DNA of 64,000 bases from Oasisia sp. SBJ-2009 (Eukaryota > Annelida > Polychaeta > Sabellida > Siboglinidae). The stretch spans positions 49,347,067-49,411,066 of the forward strand of contig OZ024854.1 of NCBI GenBank assembly GCA_964017155.1. The letters run 5' to 3'. A program made the position numbers and the translations under genes. Below, piece by piece: positions 12,569 through 24,062 of this stretch (positions are counted from its first letter, which is position 1; every line of letters begins with the position of its first letter). Below the pieces are notes generated by a model. It made no database searches. It was given only the letters and a program-made list of their open reading frames with translations, and had not been told where the DNA came from.

Positions 12569-13050
12569 TGTAGCGTTTGCGGGATAACACCCCGCCACCA
12601 AATCGTATCGTTTGGCGCGAGCGGTCGGCACGGAGGCGTCTAGTGGCGGACTCGGGCACACGTTCACTCACTCAGTCTAACCAGTCTAACACCAACAATA
12701 TATATAAGGTTTCTACAGTTTATTACATCAAAATCCTACCAGTACAAATCTAAGACACTCACTAAAATACTTCACTAACTAAACCAATATAAACACAATA
12801 CAAATGTGACGGTACTGACAGCGTGTTTGACACGCGATCAAGCAAAGAACTCACCCACAGGTGTGGTGTGGTTCCTCAATCAGAGCACAATATGCCTCGT
12901 ACGGCACAACTTCTTTCAGCACAATGGACTGTGACAGTATCTTTGTCACAGGGCGCTCTGGAGCGGCGTGTTTCGGGGTGAACAGCGTATGTGTGTGTTC
13001 CCCGACAAATGGCCCCAGTAGTCAACCTCGAATCATTAAAATACTCCCTA
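12569..13050 (-). repeat. 3' LTR, outer fragment (left of the transposon insertion)
   Basis: The first 482 bp of the left LTR in plus orientation, matching 34904-35385 or so base for base by eye. It stops at the TA target duplication (13049-13050) of the 17-kb DNA transposon. Confidence 0.95.
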
Positions 13051-13059
13051 CCCAGATAG

Positions 13060-14131
13060 CAAGCCTACGTTGGCCCAATGTTGGCCCAACTATGGTACCG
13101 TTGGCATAATGTTGGCGTTGGGTGAACAACGTTGGGCCAACATTGGGCCAATGATGTACCGCCAACATAAATTTCAAATAAACTGAGTTTGATATTATTA
13201 ATGTTGGTACAGGGGTGGTTCAATTAATGACACAATCCACATAATTATACAGTTAAATTTTCAGTTATACAAATTTGGACTAACGTTGGGCCAACGTTGG
13301 GCCAACATTGGCATTTTACATTGGGCCAACATTGGCAAAATACGTGGGGCCAACGTCATTTTGCTCGTTGGCCCTACGTTGGCCCAACATGTTGGGCCAA
13401 CGTTGGGCCAACGTTGGCAAATTATAATCCAATGTTGGGCCAACGTTGGGCCAACGTTGGCATTTTACATTGGGCCAACGTTGGCAACATACGTTGGGCC
13501 AACGTCATTTTGCTCGTTGGCCCTACGTTGGCCCAACATGTTGGGCCAACGTTGGGCCAACGTTGGCAAATTATAATCCAATGTTGGGCCAACGTTGGCA
13601 TTTTACATTGGGCCAACGTTGGCAACATACGTTGGGCCAACGTCATTTTGCTCGTTGGCCCTACGTTGGCCCAACATGTTGGGCCAACGTTGGCAACATA
13701 CGTTGGGCCAACGTCATTTTGCTCGTTGGCCCTACGTTGGCCCAACATGTTGGGCCAACGTTGGGCCAACGTTGGCAAATTATAATCCAATGTTGGGCCA
13801 ACGTTGGCATTTTACATTGGGCCAACGTTGGCAACATACGTTGGGTCAACGTCATTTTGCTCGTTGGCCCTACGTTGGCCCAACATGTTGGGCCAACATT
13901 GGGCCAACGTTGGCAAATTATAATCCAATGTTGGGCCAACGTTGGCATTTTACATTGGGCCAACGTTGGCAACATACGTTGGGCCAACGTCATTTTGCTC
14001 GTTGGCCCAACATGTTGGGCCAACGTTGGCAAATTATAATCCAATGTTGGGCTAACGTTGGCACATTTTAATCCAATGATGGCCCAACGTTGGGTTTGTG
14101 TTGGGCCAACGTTGGCCCAATATTGGGCCAA
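13060..14131 (+). repeat. Left subterminal array of GTTGGGCCAAC palindromes
   Basis: Tandem and higher-order repeats of GTTGGGCCAACGTTGGC, punctuated by recurring spacers (ATTATAATCCAATG, GGCATTTTACATTGG, CGTCATTTTGCTCGTTGG). The higher-order unit is about 130-180 bp. Because the core is its own reverse complement, open frames appear on both strands (WANVGPTL-type peptides). They reflect repeat length, not selection. Confidence 0.97.
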
Positions 14132-14319
14132 CGTAAGCTTAATATGTGTATGTGGTTTTTATGTTCAGCCAGCATTAACTGGCTTAACGAATATATTTTT
14201 GGTCTTGTGTTCAGAAGCTACATGTTTCTTATATAGCACACAGGTCTTGGTTTTTAAAAATGGTTTATTAATATGGAACTGCTCATAACATATGATACCG
14301 TCACATCACTAAACTTCAA

Positions 14320-14692
14320 TACACCCACACACAAGCACACATTCACATACATCTACATACACACCACCACAGCTACATGCACACAACAGCATAGCACACA
14401 CCACACACACACACACACACACGCACGCACGCACATGTACACACACATCCACACACTCACACACATACTCAGTCACTCACACGTACACATTACACAACTA
14501 CACACACACTCGCACACACTCGGTCACTCACACACACGTTTACACACATACACATGCACATGCACATGCACATGCACATGCACATGCACATGCACATAAG
14601 CACCACACACACACACACCACATAAACACACATATGCACACCTATGTATGCATCAACACAAATGTGCACACACTCGTATGCACATACATGTG

Positions 14693-14738
<46 letters not shown>

Positions 14739-14885
14739 CACACGTGTATGTGTGCATATGCATGCACACATGGATCGATTTGCAGGTATACACATATATA
14801 GACAACCAACACACACACACATAGACAACATATAAACATCACACACACCACATATACACATCCACACAACTACACTTATGCACAA
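14320..14885. repeat. (CA)n-rich low-complexity block
   Basis: CACA, CACG and CATGCA runs (ACATGC hexamer repeated at about 14550-14594) with a (TA)n core at about 14706-14735. It lies inside the big transposon next to its left array. It resumes after the MITE at about 15143-15320. Apparent Thr/His or Cys/Val open frames are artefacts. Confidence 0.95.
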
Positions 14886-14892
14886 ACATGTA

Positions 14893-15141
14893 CCCAGACA
14901 GCATGCAAACGTTAATCTAACGTTAATTTAACGTTTGCATTAACGTTTGTTTAACGTCTACGTACGAACGTTTTTTTGCGTTATTTTGCTCGTTTATTTA
15001 ATGTAGATCTACGTTTACTTTCTAACCAAAAAAACAAACCAAAAACTAACATTTCGGGAACGTTAGAGATTTAACCGTAACCAAAATAAAACGGTTATAA
15101 CCAAATGCAAACGTTAATGTAACGTTTGCATGCTATCTGGG
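14893..15141. mobile_element. 249-bp MITE with the same termini as the 17-kb transposon
   Basis: Begins CCCAGACAGCATGCAAACG and ends in its inverse (CGTTTGCATGCTATCTGGG). It is flanked by TA (14891-14892 and 15142-15143), the same duplication as the big element. The TIR is about 22 bp with one mismatch. Inside are repeated AACGTT words and ATTTTGCTCGTT, the same motif as in the spacers of the big element's arrays. It has no coding capacity. It is most simply a non-autonomous relative mobilised by the same type of transposase. Confidence 0.88.
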
Positions 15142-15324
15142 TATGCATACACACACTCATACACGTGCACATACATATGCACACACACATATGGGTGTCC
15201 ATACATATACACACACAGATGCACACACAGGTATACACACACACTTACACACATATACAACCAACATACACATACCACGTACATACATAGACACACCACA
15301 TGAACACACACACACCATGTAGAT

Positions 15325-15505
15325 GCATACAAATTAATTGAGTTTAATATTCTAACGATGGTACAGTGATGGCTCAATTACTGACCTGATACACATAATT
15401 ATGCAATTCCATTTTTATACAAATATCAACCAACGTTGGACCGACATTGGGCCAACAACTCTAAATCAACGTAGTGCTAATATTGGGCCAACGCTGGGGC
15501 AATAT
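15325..15505 (+). repeat. Second copy of the transposon's left subterminal sequence
   Basis: TTGAGTTTAATATT, GATGGTACAG, GGCTCAATTA, TACACATAATTAT and TATACAAAT appear in the same order as at about 13180-13270 (TTTGATATTATT, TTGGTACAGG, GGTTCAATTA, CACATAATTAT, TTATACAAAT). Both copies lead into CAACGTTGG palindromes, so the left arm has been partly duplicated. Confidence 0.7.
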
Positions 15506-16253
15506 GTTGGCCAAATAAAAAAATGTCACCAAAAAAATTCATATAAAGCATGATGGAATTAACCTATTTAGTTAATTAAAGTACAATTACTATGAAATAT
15601 GTCAATTAGATTAACCGGATGCATTTATCAGGTCAATCAAAGTAAAATATTGCACATATATACACTGGCAAATAATGACAGTTATTCATACACTATCATT
15701 GTGTCACATATGTAATATAGTTTTGGGGAATGGACATTAATTTTGTTATCCATTTATAACTACAGTCTATACAGACCAAAGTTGGTCAACCACCCTAAAC
15801 CAACGTTGTGCCAAATTTACCAAAAAGGAATCAACTATACATTTACAGTTAACTATTAATAACCTCACACATGTATCTGCTCAAAGAAATGGCTCTTTCT
15901 AAAGAATACCGGGGTAATTGTACATTCTCTGACACGTGGTTGCAATTATTATGTACACTGTCACTGTCTCACAGGGAGAAGGCATTTTTGAGGAAATGAA
16001 ATAGAATATTTTTTCTAGTTTTACATATTGTAAACAGATGTTTTACAGATGTTGAAACATGGCAAACAATAAACAGAGAACATACGGTGCTTACATCCAC
16101 TTACATTACATACTGATATATATAAAAGTTCTAATAATTATATACATATATTGATTAATTAGTATCTACACTGACACATGTCATATATAAATATATATAA
16201 AAAATATATAAATTTATGTAATATAAACATACATATATACTCACACACATATG

Positions 16254-16315
<62 letters not shown>

Positions 16316-16659
16316 CACTATAATTTTTACAAGTGTTGATGCAGATACTAATTCATTTGTAGACTATCATAAGTCATTATATAATTATACCTGCTGATCA
16401 CCAATATTGTGCTCAATATTTCGAAATATGTAACTTGAAATCTGGAGTACCTGTTTAAATAATAGTGAACTTCTAATAGAACTAAAATCCAGATATGTAC
16501 GTTACCCAGTGACTATATATATAATGCAAATTATTACTGCATGACTTTCCCCTCTGAGACTTAGTTGGTGGCACTGCCTAAGTTGGTTAGAGTTACTTCC
16601 TTATTTATTTTCCCCTACCCTGAATGAAATTAAAATGAATGAAATGAGAGTGAAAAACA

Positions 16660-17045
16660 CTGACAGAGAGCAGATGCCCAGAAAGTGGAGGGGAAATGGA
16701 GGCGAGAAAGATCAAAATTGCAATGGGGGATTGCATTTAAAACCATTATCCATCATGCACATTGAGAATAATAACATTTTCATTGCTCTGTCAATTCTTA
16801 TGCTACAGTCAGTGACAGAAGTGAAGATTCGTGAAAATTCCTAACTTAATTCCTTAACTATATATGAATGATGACAATTGTTTTTTGAAAGGGTAGATCT
16901 GGGAAAGAAAATCTAACACATGCATCCTGAAACCAACTGTACTTTGTGACTCCATGAATCAGGCAGCCAGTTATTGGTCCTCCATTCCTCACCATCCTAA
17001 TTGTTTTCCAGGTTTGGGGGGCCATGGCCCCCTGGCCCCCCTCTT
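16660..17045 (+). repeat. Dispersed repeat family, copy 2
   Basis: Collinear with 7020-7600: shared GTGGAGGGGAAAT, TTGAGAATAAT, CAGTGACAGAAGTG, ACACATGCATCCTGAAAC and GGCCATGGCCCCCTGG. It lies within the big DNA transposon, so the family inserted there independently. Confidence 0.7.
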
Positions 17046-17269
17046 ACTGTACCAATGTATACCAAAATATACAGACACACCACAGCCTAGAAAAACAGCT
17101 TGGCTAGAATGTCAAAGGACTAGCAGTTCATATCATCTTCAGAGAAGTTGGATGACTACTTAATTGATTCCTTATCAAACCCCTAGATGTTCCCCATTTA
17201 GCAAATGATTATTGAATGACCATATCACTTTCCTCCTTAGACACTATAAGCCTGCAAGTTATAGGATTT

Positions 17270-17570
17270 CTTCAGTTGTCACCATCACTGCCAGTGTATA
17301 AAGACCTATAGGGCCTACTTCTGTGAATTACAGCCTTTTGTTTATTGGCCTTACTGTCTCCAGCTGATATCAAATTAGTGTTGGGGCTAAAATGCTGTTT
17401 TATCAGGAAGGCCTGGTTCTGACTGTGGTAATGTGATAATTACCCTGACAGGATGGGCAGTAAATTGATCAAGTCCAGTGTGTCTGGATTCTGGAAGCTG
17501 GTTTGTGGTGGCAGGCAGTCCAGATATTATAAACAGATGTGATAGTCCCAATGAAGCAATTACTTTAATT
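17270..17570 (+). repeat. Diverged repeat pair, copy 1
   Basis: Matches 21215-21482 in order: CAGCC.TTTGTTTATTG, TGACATCAAAT/TGATATCAAAT with AGTGTTG, ATGTGATAATTA and AGTCCCAATGAAG versus AGTGCCAATGAAG. Both copies lie inside the 17-kb transposon. No protein is recognised. Confidence 0.65.
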
Positions 17571-18369
17571 CCCAGCTTGAATCACTGTATCAGCAGTCCT
17601 CTGGGATGCACACATATTCTACTTCCAGACTTGCCTTCCACTATATATAACATATACTTAATTTATGCTATTTTATAAATATATTATTTTATACCTAATG
17701 TATTTTATTTTGATCCTAGATCTTATGTAATTTCTCACAAAAATTGTGCCAACCATTTTTTTATCATAGGTTGTTTAATTTATTTGGCTAGAAGGGATAC
17801 CCCCTTTCGCACACGAATATTTTAAATCCACAAAACTGTGGCCAATAGATGGTCATATTTTCATATGTTTTGGACAATTTCTTGGCTATAGGTAATTAAT
17901 TATTTTATTATGTTACACTGTATGTAAGGCATTCAGCTAATATTTATGTAGGATTACGTATACTTCTGCATTTATTTACCAAAAAAATAGGAGTTAATGT
18001 CATATCCTTACCATCAGTGTTATTGTGCTGGGGAAGTTTTGCAACACCGTCCATCTGCAGGCCTTTGTAGGTATAACCTATCAATAATGACCATGCATGC
18101 ACTTATTCTACACTCAATGTTAGTTGATAAATTGTATGTTAAGTGATTTTAGGTGTATTTCTTTATTAATGTCTTAACAATGATCTTAACACCAATTTGG
18201 AGACATTTTTACATCACCATCCGTCTCGCACTAGGATACGTACTATAACGTGATTTTTAGAGATTATAGTTAAACTAATTCCAAATCCGTGATTATGACG
18301 TGTCAAACTTCATATATACCAAAGGAATTATAAATATTCCTATTTCCCTGCATTATGTGGTGTCTTATT

Positions 18370-18612
18370 TTCACTCTACATTGCTTTAGTGCACTCAGCT
18401 GTATAAATGAGTATCTGGCTATAGACAGTGGTGGATATGTGTACGAGCAGCCTTCGCGCATTAATTGTAGCATATGGCGGGATGCTTCCCAGAGAAGTTG
18501 AGACTGTGTTTGACTGAACAGATCTGCCAGGGAAGTAAAGTGTAAAAGTGCTTTGAGCAGTTCTGGGGACTGTATAAAATATACTGTGCTATATAAGAAC
18601 TTACATTTTTAC
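18370..18612 (+). mobile_element. SINE, 5'-truncated copy
   Basis: Matches the body of the full SINE at 62503-62832: ACTCTACATTGCT, AAATGAGTATCTGGCTA, GTGGATATGTGTA.GAGCAGCCTTCG, GGATGCTTCCCAG and GTGCTATATAAGAACTT. The tRNA-like head is missing. Confidence 0.85.
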
Positions 18613-19319
18613 AATAAAGTGACTGGTGTATGCCTATTGGGTAATGCAAGAGGTTAAACATATATATATTTTATTCATTTGAACTAAGAATGTGTATTTT
18701 ATGTATAGTTTACAAGTTATTTGCATCACATTTGGCACCTACACACACAATCTGATTGAGGTTTGTGAACATACATATTCAAAATAAATACCTTATATTA
18801 CATGTAATACTCATTTTTGATGTATGTAACCGCACAGTGCGAGTAGCATGTTTGTTAATAATGCAAATGATACATTTGACATCCTATTGCGTAAGAATAT
18901 TTATGGTTTAAAAAAATGCATTTTTAACATAACCAATTAACTGTATTGATATAGTAAAATTTATGGTCCAATGTGGAACAGCTGGGCCAAATCACTGTAC
19001 ACTGTAAACCAGGAGGATTAACATCATGTCTTGCATATAATATATGTTTAATGTTATTTTTTAAGTTATTAATTTGTTTATATAACTTAACAATTTATAA
19101 ATTTTATCCATTTAGCTACAGGTGTAAATTATATATTATACAATCATATATAATATATAATATTATTTTTAATGTTTTACTGCACTTTTACATTAATCTA
19201 ACATGTAACCTTATTTATTTTTTATCTACTCATTGTTTAACATATTTACCTTGTAAAGGCTCTTTATGTGTATATGTATCAACTGTATATGGGTTTTACC
19301 TGAAATAAATATATTAGTA

Positions 19320-20686
19320 GGGGAAGTAGGGGCATATCGGCACACTGAGGCATGTCCGCACACCCTATTATTTGTGCATCCCGTAACATCTGGTTAGTGG
19401 AATCATGCTAATCAGCATCGTCTAACCCCCAAATCAACCACTTGTATATACTTTTTGACAGAAGTGTATAAGTAAAAAGTTATGACATACAATTTTATTT
19501 TCGTAAACACTGATGTAATTTTACTCATATGCTGTTATGTGTATTACTTTAACTGTAAGACGTGCAGATACATTTTTGTTCATAATTCCAAAGTGCATTT
19601 TAATGTTTTATGATGTGTGAAATAATGGATACTTTCATAAGTAGCATTTTCGCGCAATTCAGAATTATTCACGTGTTCGATGCTTGGGGCATGTTCGCAC
19701 AGGCCTGTGCGGTCATACCCCACCCGCTGTGCAGACGTATTTCGTGCATCGATTGGTGCTTATCATATTATATAGTCTACTTAGATACATATTTAGATAC
19801 TACAGTTGCATACCAGAAATATTATAGAAAACTTTGATGTGAGATAGTATATATATATGATTATTATTATATAATTATTTAATATTATCAAACTTATTAT
19901 ATCATACATCGCTTCGTCAGTGTGTAATAGGCTATATCGCGTTGACGTCACTTTTTTCATGTTGTGTATCATTAGGTCCGTTAAAGAAATAAAGCTTAAT
20001 TGATCATTGCTCATAGACTAAAATAACCAAGATGACAACTGATGTATAATCTATAATATAGAACTTTGCCCGTATATATTAGTCCATACAAAGCCATGCT
20101 CGCACAGCCAACAAACTGAGTTTTTAGTTTGACATTGCGCTTTACGAGATTATGCTGTTTTAGCTAGAAGGCTTCAGACAAGCTGCGTTGCAAACTTTGA
20201 CTTTCCCCGTTACAAAATCATGCTGTTGTTTGCTATGACTCTCATGGAGGAATAAACGTCGACTATGATTCAAGGCCACTGTATTTTCTAAACTTTACGT
20301 ATATATGAAAACTTGAAACCGTTGATTTGTGTTCTGTTGTGTTTTTTTAGTAATGCACGTGTCAGTAGTGTACACATACCAATACATATTATTATTGCAG
20401 TTAATGGTCGTCTCTGTGAGACCAGCTGTTGTTTCGCCATTCCTGGGGCATAACTGCACACAGTGTGCGGCTATGCCCCGTACCTTGGGGCATGGCCGCA
20501 CAAAGATATGCCTCTACATTTGACCAAATATTTAAATATCTGATGGGATATGCGATCTCTTAACTAACTAACAACAAAGTAATATGATTGCTCATTCTGA
20601 ATACTAAATATCACCCTCTTAGCACACACTGTGCATTATCTATAGCTTGTTTCACCTTAAGTTTGCGGACATGCCCCTACTTCCCC
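19320..20686. mobile_element. 1.37-kb TIR DNA element nested in the big transposon
   Basis: Begins GGGGAAGTAGGGGCAT and ends ATGCCCCTACTTCCCC, a 16-bp perfect inverted repeat flanked by TA (19318-19319 and 20687-20688). Inside, the terminal theme recurs: GGGGCATGTTCGCACAGG and TGCGGTCATACCCC at about 19687-19720, and GGGGCATAACTGCACA and GGGGCATGGCCGCACA at about 20446-20502. No transposase is readable, so it is non-autonomous. Confidence 0.87.
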
Positions 20687-20688
20687 TA

Positions 20689-21968
20689 TTTATAATTGAC
20701 ATCCGTTGCATAATGAGGTAAAAAAAATGTGCAGATAACTCAAAAGGGTGGAATATACATAGATAATATGGATTGGATTCTCAATATGCTGAAGGCAAAG
20801 GCTTCCTAGCCCACTTTCCATCTGGAGTTCACTCTCAGATGGCAATCTTGTTAAATTTGGTTAAATCTTGTAATTATTACCACCACCGCGTTACCATTTC
20901 GAATCGCAGCACGGAAATTTCTTCGCGCGACATTGTCTCGAATGGGTATATTTTGTATTTCGCCAAAATATACCTTTTTAAAAATTCATTTGCACAAGTG
21001 GAATAAAATAAGTGTTACATACACTGTATTTTGAATATCGGTACACTTTGCAAATGTTTCTTCATATTTTGAAAAATCGGCATGTTTTTTACTCATGTGT
21101 TCGACTAACAGGCTGGCCAGTAATAAAAAGGCAGTATCATATTATAGACCTGGCTTATAGTTACAATAGTAGCAGGATTTCTTTCATTTCCATTTGTTCT
21201 GGGTGAGGCACCCATTGACAGTGGACCCCATTGATTGCTTCTGCTTCTACAGCCATTTGTTTATTGCCCTTGTGATAGCAGGCTGACATCAAATGAGTGT
21301 TGCAACTGGTCTAGACTAGATTGTGTTTAATCAGGACATCTTGATGCTGATAGTGACCATGTGATAATTAGCCTAACATCTTTCGATGTAAATTGATTAC
21401 AGTGCTTCTGTCTGGCATCTGGCTGACACTGACTGTAAACAGACCTAGCTATCACGTGATAGTGCCAATGAAGTAAATGACAAATTCATAGTATTCATTT
21501 CCATAAAAAGGAATTTTAACATAACTTAAAAAGGTAATGTATTAAGCAATTTTGATTAAAAATGTATATGTAATAAACATTGTAAATGAGAATGATACTT
21601 TCACAGAATAGTATTTTCAAAGCAAGAGCAGTTGTTTGGTGCGGGGCAGCTTCTGGCTTTGGCGCCCGGGGATTAACGGACGCTAATGGATTAGACCATT
21701 AGTGGCCTGCTGCTTCTACAGGGTGGACAGTTTTATTGTTGATTGCGATTTCCGTTGGAATTAAGACTGTGCAAGGATTGAGGTTTGTGTAACACATATT
21801 TTGCTTTTTATTTAAGTGTCTGGTTGTCAAACTGCATCATATTACATATCTATACTGATTGATGTATATATAATATAGCCATTTATTTAGTGGGATCATT
21901 TGCGTTATTAATCAGTCAGGCTCAAAACAGTTGTTGAAATATTTTTTCCTATATTCTATGAATCTATC
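20689..21968. other. Region upstream of the transposase gene
   Basis: No coding exon seen. It holds a diverged repeat copy (21215-21482) and a GC-rich patch at about 21635-21735 (GGCGCCCGGGG) some 240-330 bases before the transposase ATG. That patch could be part of its promoter or 5' UTR. No TATA box could be assigned. Confidence 0.4.
21215..21482 (+). repeat. Diverged repeat pair, copy 2
   Basis: Second copy of the block at 17270-17570, about 0.5 kb upstream of the transposase start. It may be an old internal duplication or two insertions of one family. Confidence 0.65.
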
Positions 21969-24062
21969 ATGAACGATAAGGCATCATCATCATACTGGAC
22001 ACAACGGCGGATAATCAGGGAGAATGTAGCCCAACATATCAATAGTATCATAGGTGAATATGTTTGTTCAGAAGAACAGGATTCTGAGACTGAGTCCACC
22101 GTGACCAGTGAAACTTTTGAACAGCATCATGATCATGTCACGGGCATGGATGTCTGTAATGGATTTCATGGCAATATGGATGAAACTGTTCAGACTGTGC
22201 CTGAGCCAATTGCTTGTGAGTTTGATGACAATGTTGATGTCAATCAGTTTGATGATATGGAGGGTATCAATTCACCGAATCTCTCCTGTGTCAGTGAGAG
22301 TGACAGTGATACTGACAGTGATGATTTTAGTGATGTATTGACTTGCATCAAAGAGTGGGCAGTGGAATGTCAGATACCAATGTCTTCACTGGCATCTTTG
22401 TTACAAATCCTGCGGCCATATTTTCCAAACCTCCCAAAAGATCCTAGGACTTTGTTGCGTACGAAAACAAAGTACGATATAACAGAGGTGGCCGGTGGTT
22501 TATATTACCACTTTGGGATAGAATCAGGGATTCTATCCAGGTTTGTAGAACACCCTGAATTTATCCTGGATGATATGTGTGTTTTTGTTCAAGTGAACAT
22601 TGATGGACTGCCGCTTTTCAAAAGTTCAAATCATCAATTCTGGCCTATACTGTGTCGCATGGAACAGCTTCCTGACACAGAGCCTTTTGTAGTCGGGTTG
22701 TACTCTGGGAAAAGTAAACCTTCAAATGCTGAAGAGTACCTGCGTGCTTTCAAAAATGAAGTTAACCATCTCACCACTGACGGATTTGAACACAAGGGCA
22801 TGCAGTATACAGTGAAGGTATCCTCTGTCATATGTGACACACCTGCCCGAGCTTTTGTGAAGAGGGTCAAATCTCATACTGGTTACTATGGTTGTGACAA
22901 ATGTAGCCAAAGTGGTGAATGGTTGGGAAAGTTAATATTCCCGGAGACAGATGCGACACCAAGAACAGATGTAGCATTTGATGAGATGGAAGATGAATAC
23001 CATCATCTAGGACCTTCTCCTCTAGCAGGTTGTGGCATTGGCATGGTGTCTCAGTTCCCACTAGACTACATGCACCTTGTGTGTCTGGGTGTGATGAGAC
23101 GCCTGCTGATGCTTCTGACTAAAGGGCCACTGCTGTGTAGGTTAGGGCCACGTGTTGTTACACACATATCGGATTCTTTGGTAGCAATGAAACATTTCAT
23201 GCCCAGAGAGTTTGCCAGAAAGCCAAGAGCTCTTTCTGAGATGGACCGATGGAAAGCTACTGAATTTCGCCAATTTCTCCTGTATACCGGACCTGTAGTT
23301 TTGTTAAACAACGTCTCTGATGCAGTATACAAGAACTTTCTTCTTTTATTTGTGTCTATCCACATACTTGTGAATCCACAGCTTTGCTCTCTCAATTGTG
23401 ATTATGCACATAAGCTGCTGGTCTTGTTTGTCCAACATTTTGAAACAATCTATGGGCGAAACATGTTGGTATACAATGTTCATGGATTGGTCCATTTAGC
23501 AGAGGATGCAAGAAGATTTGGCTGTCTTGACAATATATCAGCATTTCCCTTTGAGAATTTCCTAGGTAAACTAAAAAGAATGGTACGTAAACCATCATTT
23601 CCACTGCAGCAGATAATTCGTAGGCTTCATGAAAAATCAGAACACCACAGGAGAGACAAAGATTCTCATAAGTTTCCACCATATCTGAAGAAACAACACA
23701 ATATGGGTCCTGTTCCACAGGGATATCCTTTATGTGAACAGTACAGTCAAGTGCACCTTCAGAATTGTTGTTTTACTACCCTGCAAGGTGACAACTGTGT
23801 GAAAGTTTCCCAAAACATAGGTCTTGTAAGAAATATATTATTATGCAAAGGTGACATTCACCTAGTTCTGGAATACTTTCAGACAGTTGACAATTTTTTT
23901 GATTATCCTTTGACATCCGAAACACTTGGAATCCATAAAGTGTCACATCTTAATGGTCACCTACATGCAGTACCTTTGTCTGAAATTCAATGTAAATGTG
24001 TTCTGCTGCCATACAGGAATTCTTATATTGTGACACCTGTCACAACCACATCAGTGTGGTAA
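21969..24062 (+). CDS. DDE-type transposase of the 17-kb element (697 aa)
   Basis: One intron-less frame from ATG 21969 to TAA 24060-24062. The start MNDKASSSYWTQRR fits the common beginning (..YWTQRR.IR..V..H) of this animal transposase-like family. Residues about 35-120 are acidic. The core carries VNIDGLPLFKSS (D212), VICDTPARAFVK (D290), a HTGYYGCDKC zinc pair (C309, C312), FPLDYMHLVCLGVMRRLL (D366, H369), KATEFRQFLLYTGPVVL, MLVYNVHGLVHLAED and AFPFENFLGKLKR (E529). D212, D290 and either D366 or E529 are the likely metal-binding residues; this is inference by pattern. The family resembles tnp2-like/DUF4218 proteins in the L-D-MH-GV stretch. It would cut at the CCCAGATAGCA ends. No frameshift or stop breaks it. 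Confidence 0.88.
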   Translation: MNDKASSSYWTQRRIIRENVAQHINSIIGEYVCSEEQDSETESTVTSETFEQHHDHVTGMDVCNGFHGNMDETVQTVPEPIACEFDDNVDVNQFDDMEGINSPNLSCVSESDSDTDSDDFSDVLTCIKEWAVECQIPMSSLASLLQILRPYFPNLPKDPRTLLRTKTKYDITEVAGGLYYHFGIESGILSRFVEHPEFILDDMCVFVQVNIDGLPLFKSSNHQFWPILCRMEQLPDTEPFVVGLYSGKSKPSNAEEYLRAFKNEVNHLTTDGFEHKGMQYTVKVSSVICDTPARAFVKRVKSHTGYYGCDKCSQSGEWLGKLIFPETDATPRTDVAFDEMEDEYHHLGPSPLAGCGIGMVSQFPLDYMHLVCLGVMRRLLMLLTKGPLLCRLGPRVVTHISDSLVAMKHFMPREFARKPRALSEMDRWKATEFRQFLLYTGPVVLLNNVSDAVYKNFLLLFVSIHILVNPQLCSLNCDYAHKLLVLFVQHFETIYGRNMLVYNVHGLVHLAEDARRFGCLDNISAFPFENFLGKLKRMVRKPSFPLQQIIRRLHEKSEHHRRDKDSHKFPPYLKKQHNMGPVPQGYPLCEQYSQVHLQNCCFTTLQGDNCVKVSQNIGLVRNILLCKGDIHLVLEYFQTVDNFFDYPLTSETLGIHKVSHLNGHLHAVPLSEIQCKCVLLPYRNSYIVTPVTTTSVW

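Larger units (their letters stand above)
15506..19317. other. AT-rich interior of the 17-kb transposon, no gene seen
   Basis: Contains pure (TA)n at about 16260-16316, a dispersed-repeat copy (16660-17045), a diverged duplicated block (17270-17570) and a truncated SINE (18370-18612). No exon with coding character or splice context was found. Confidence 0.5.
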
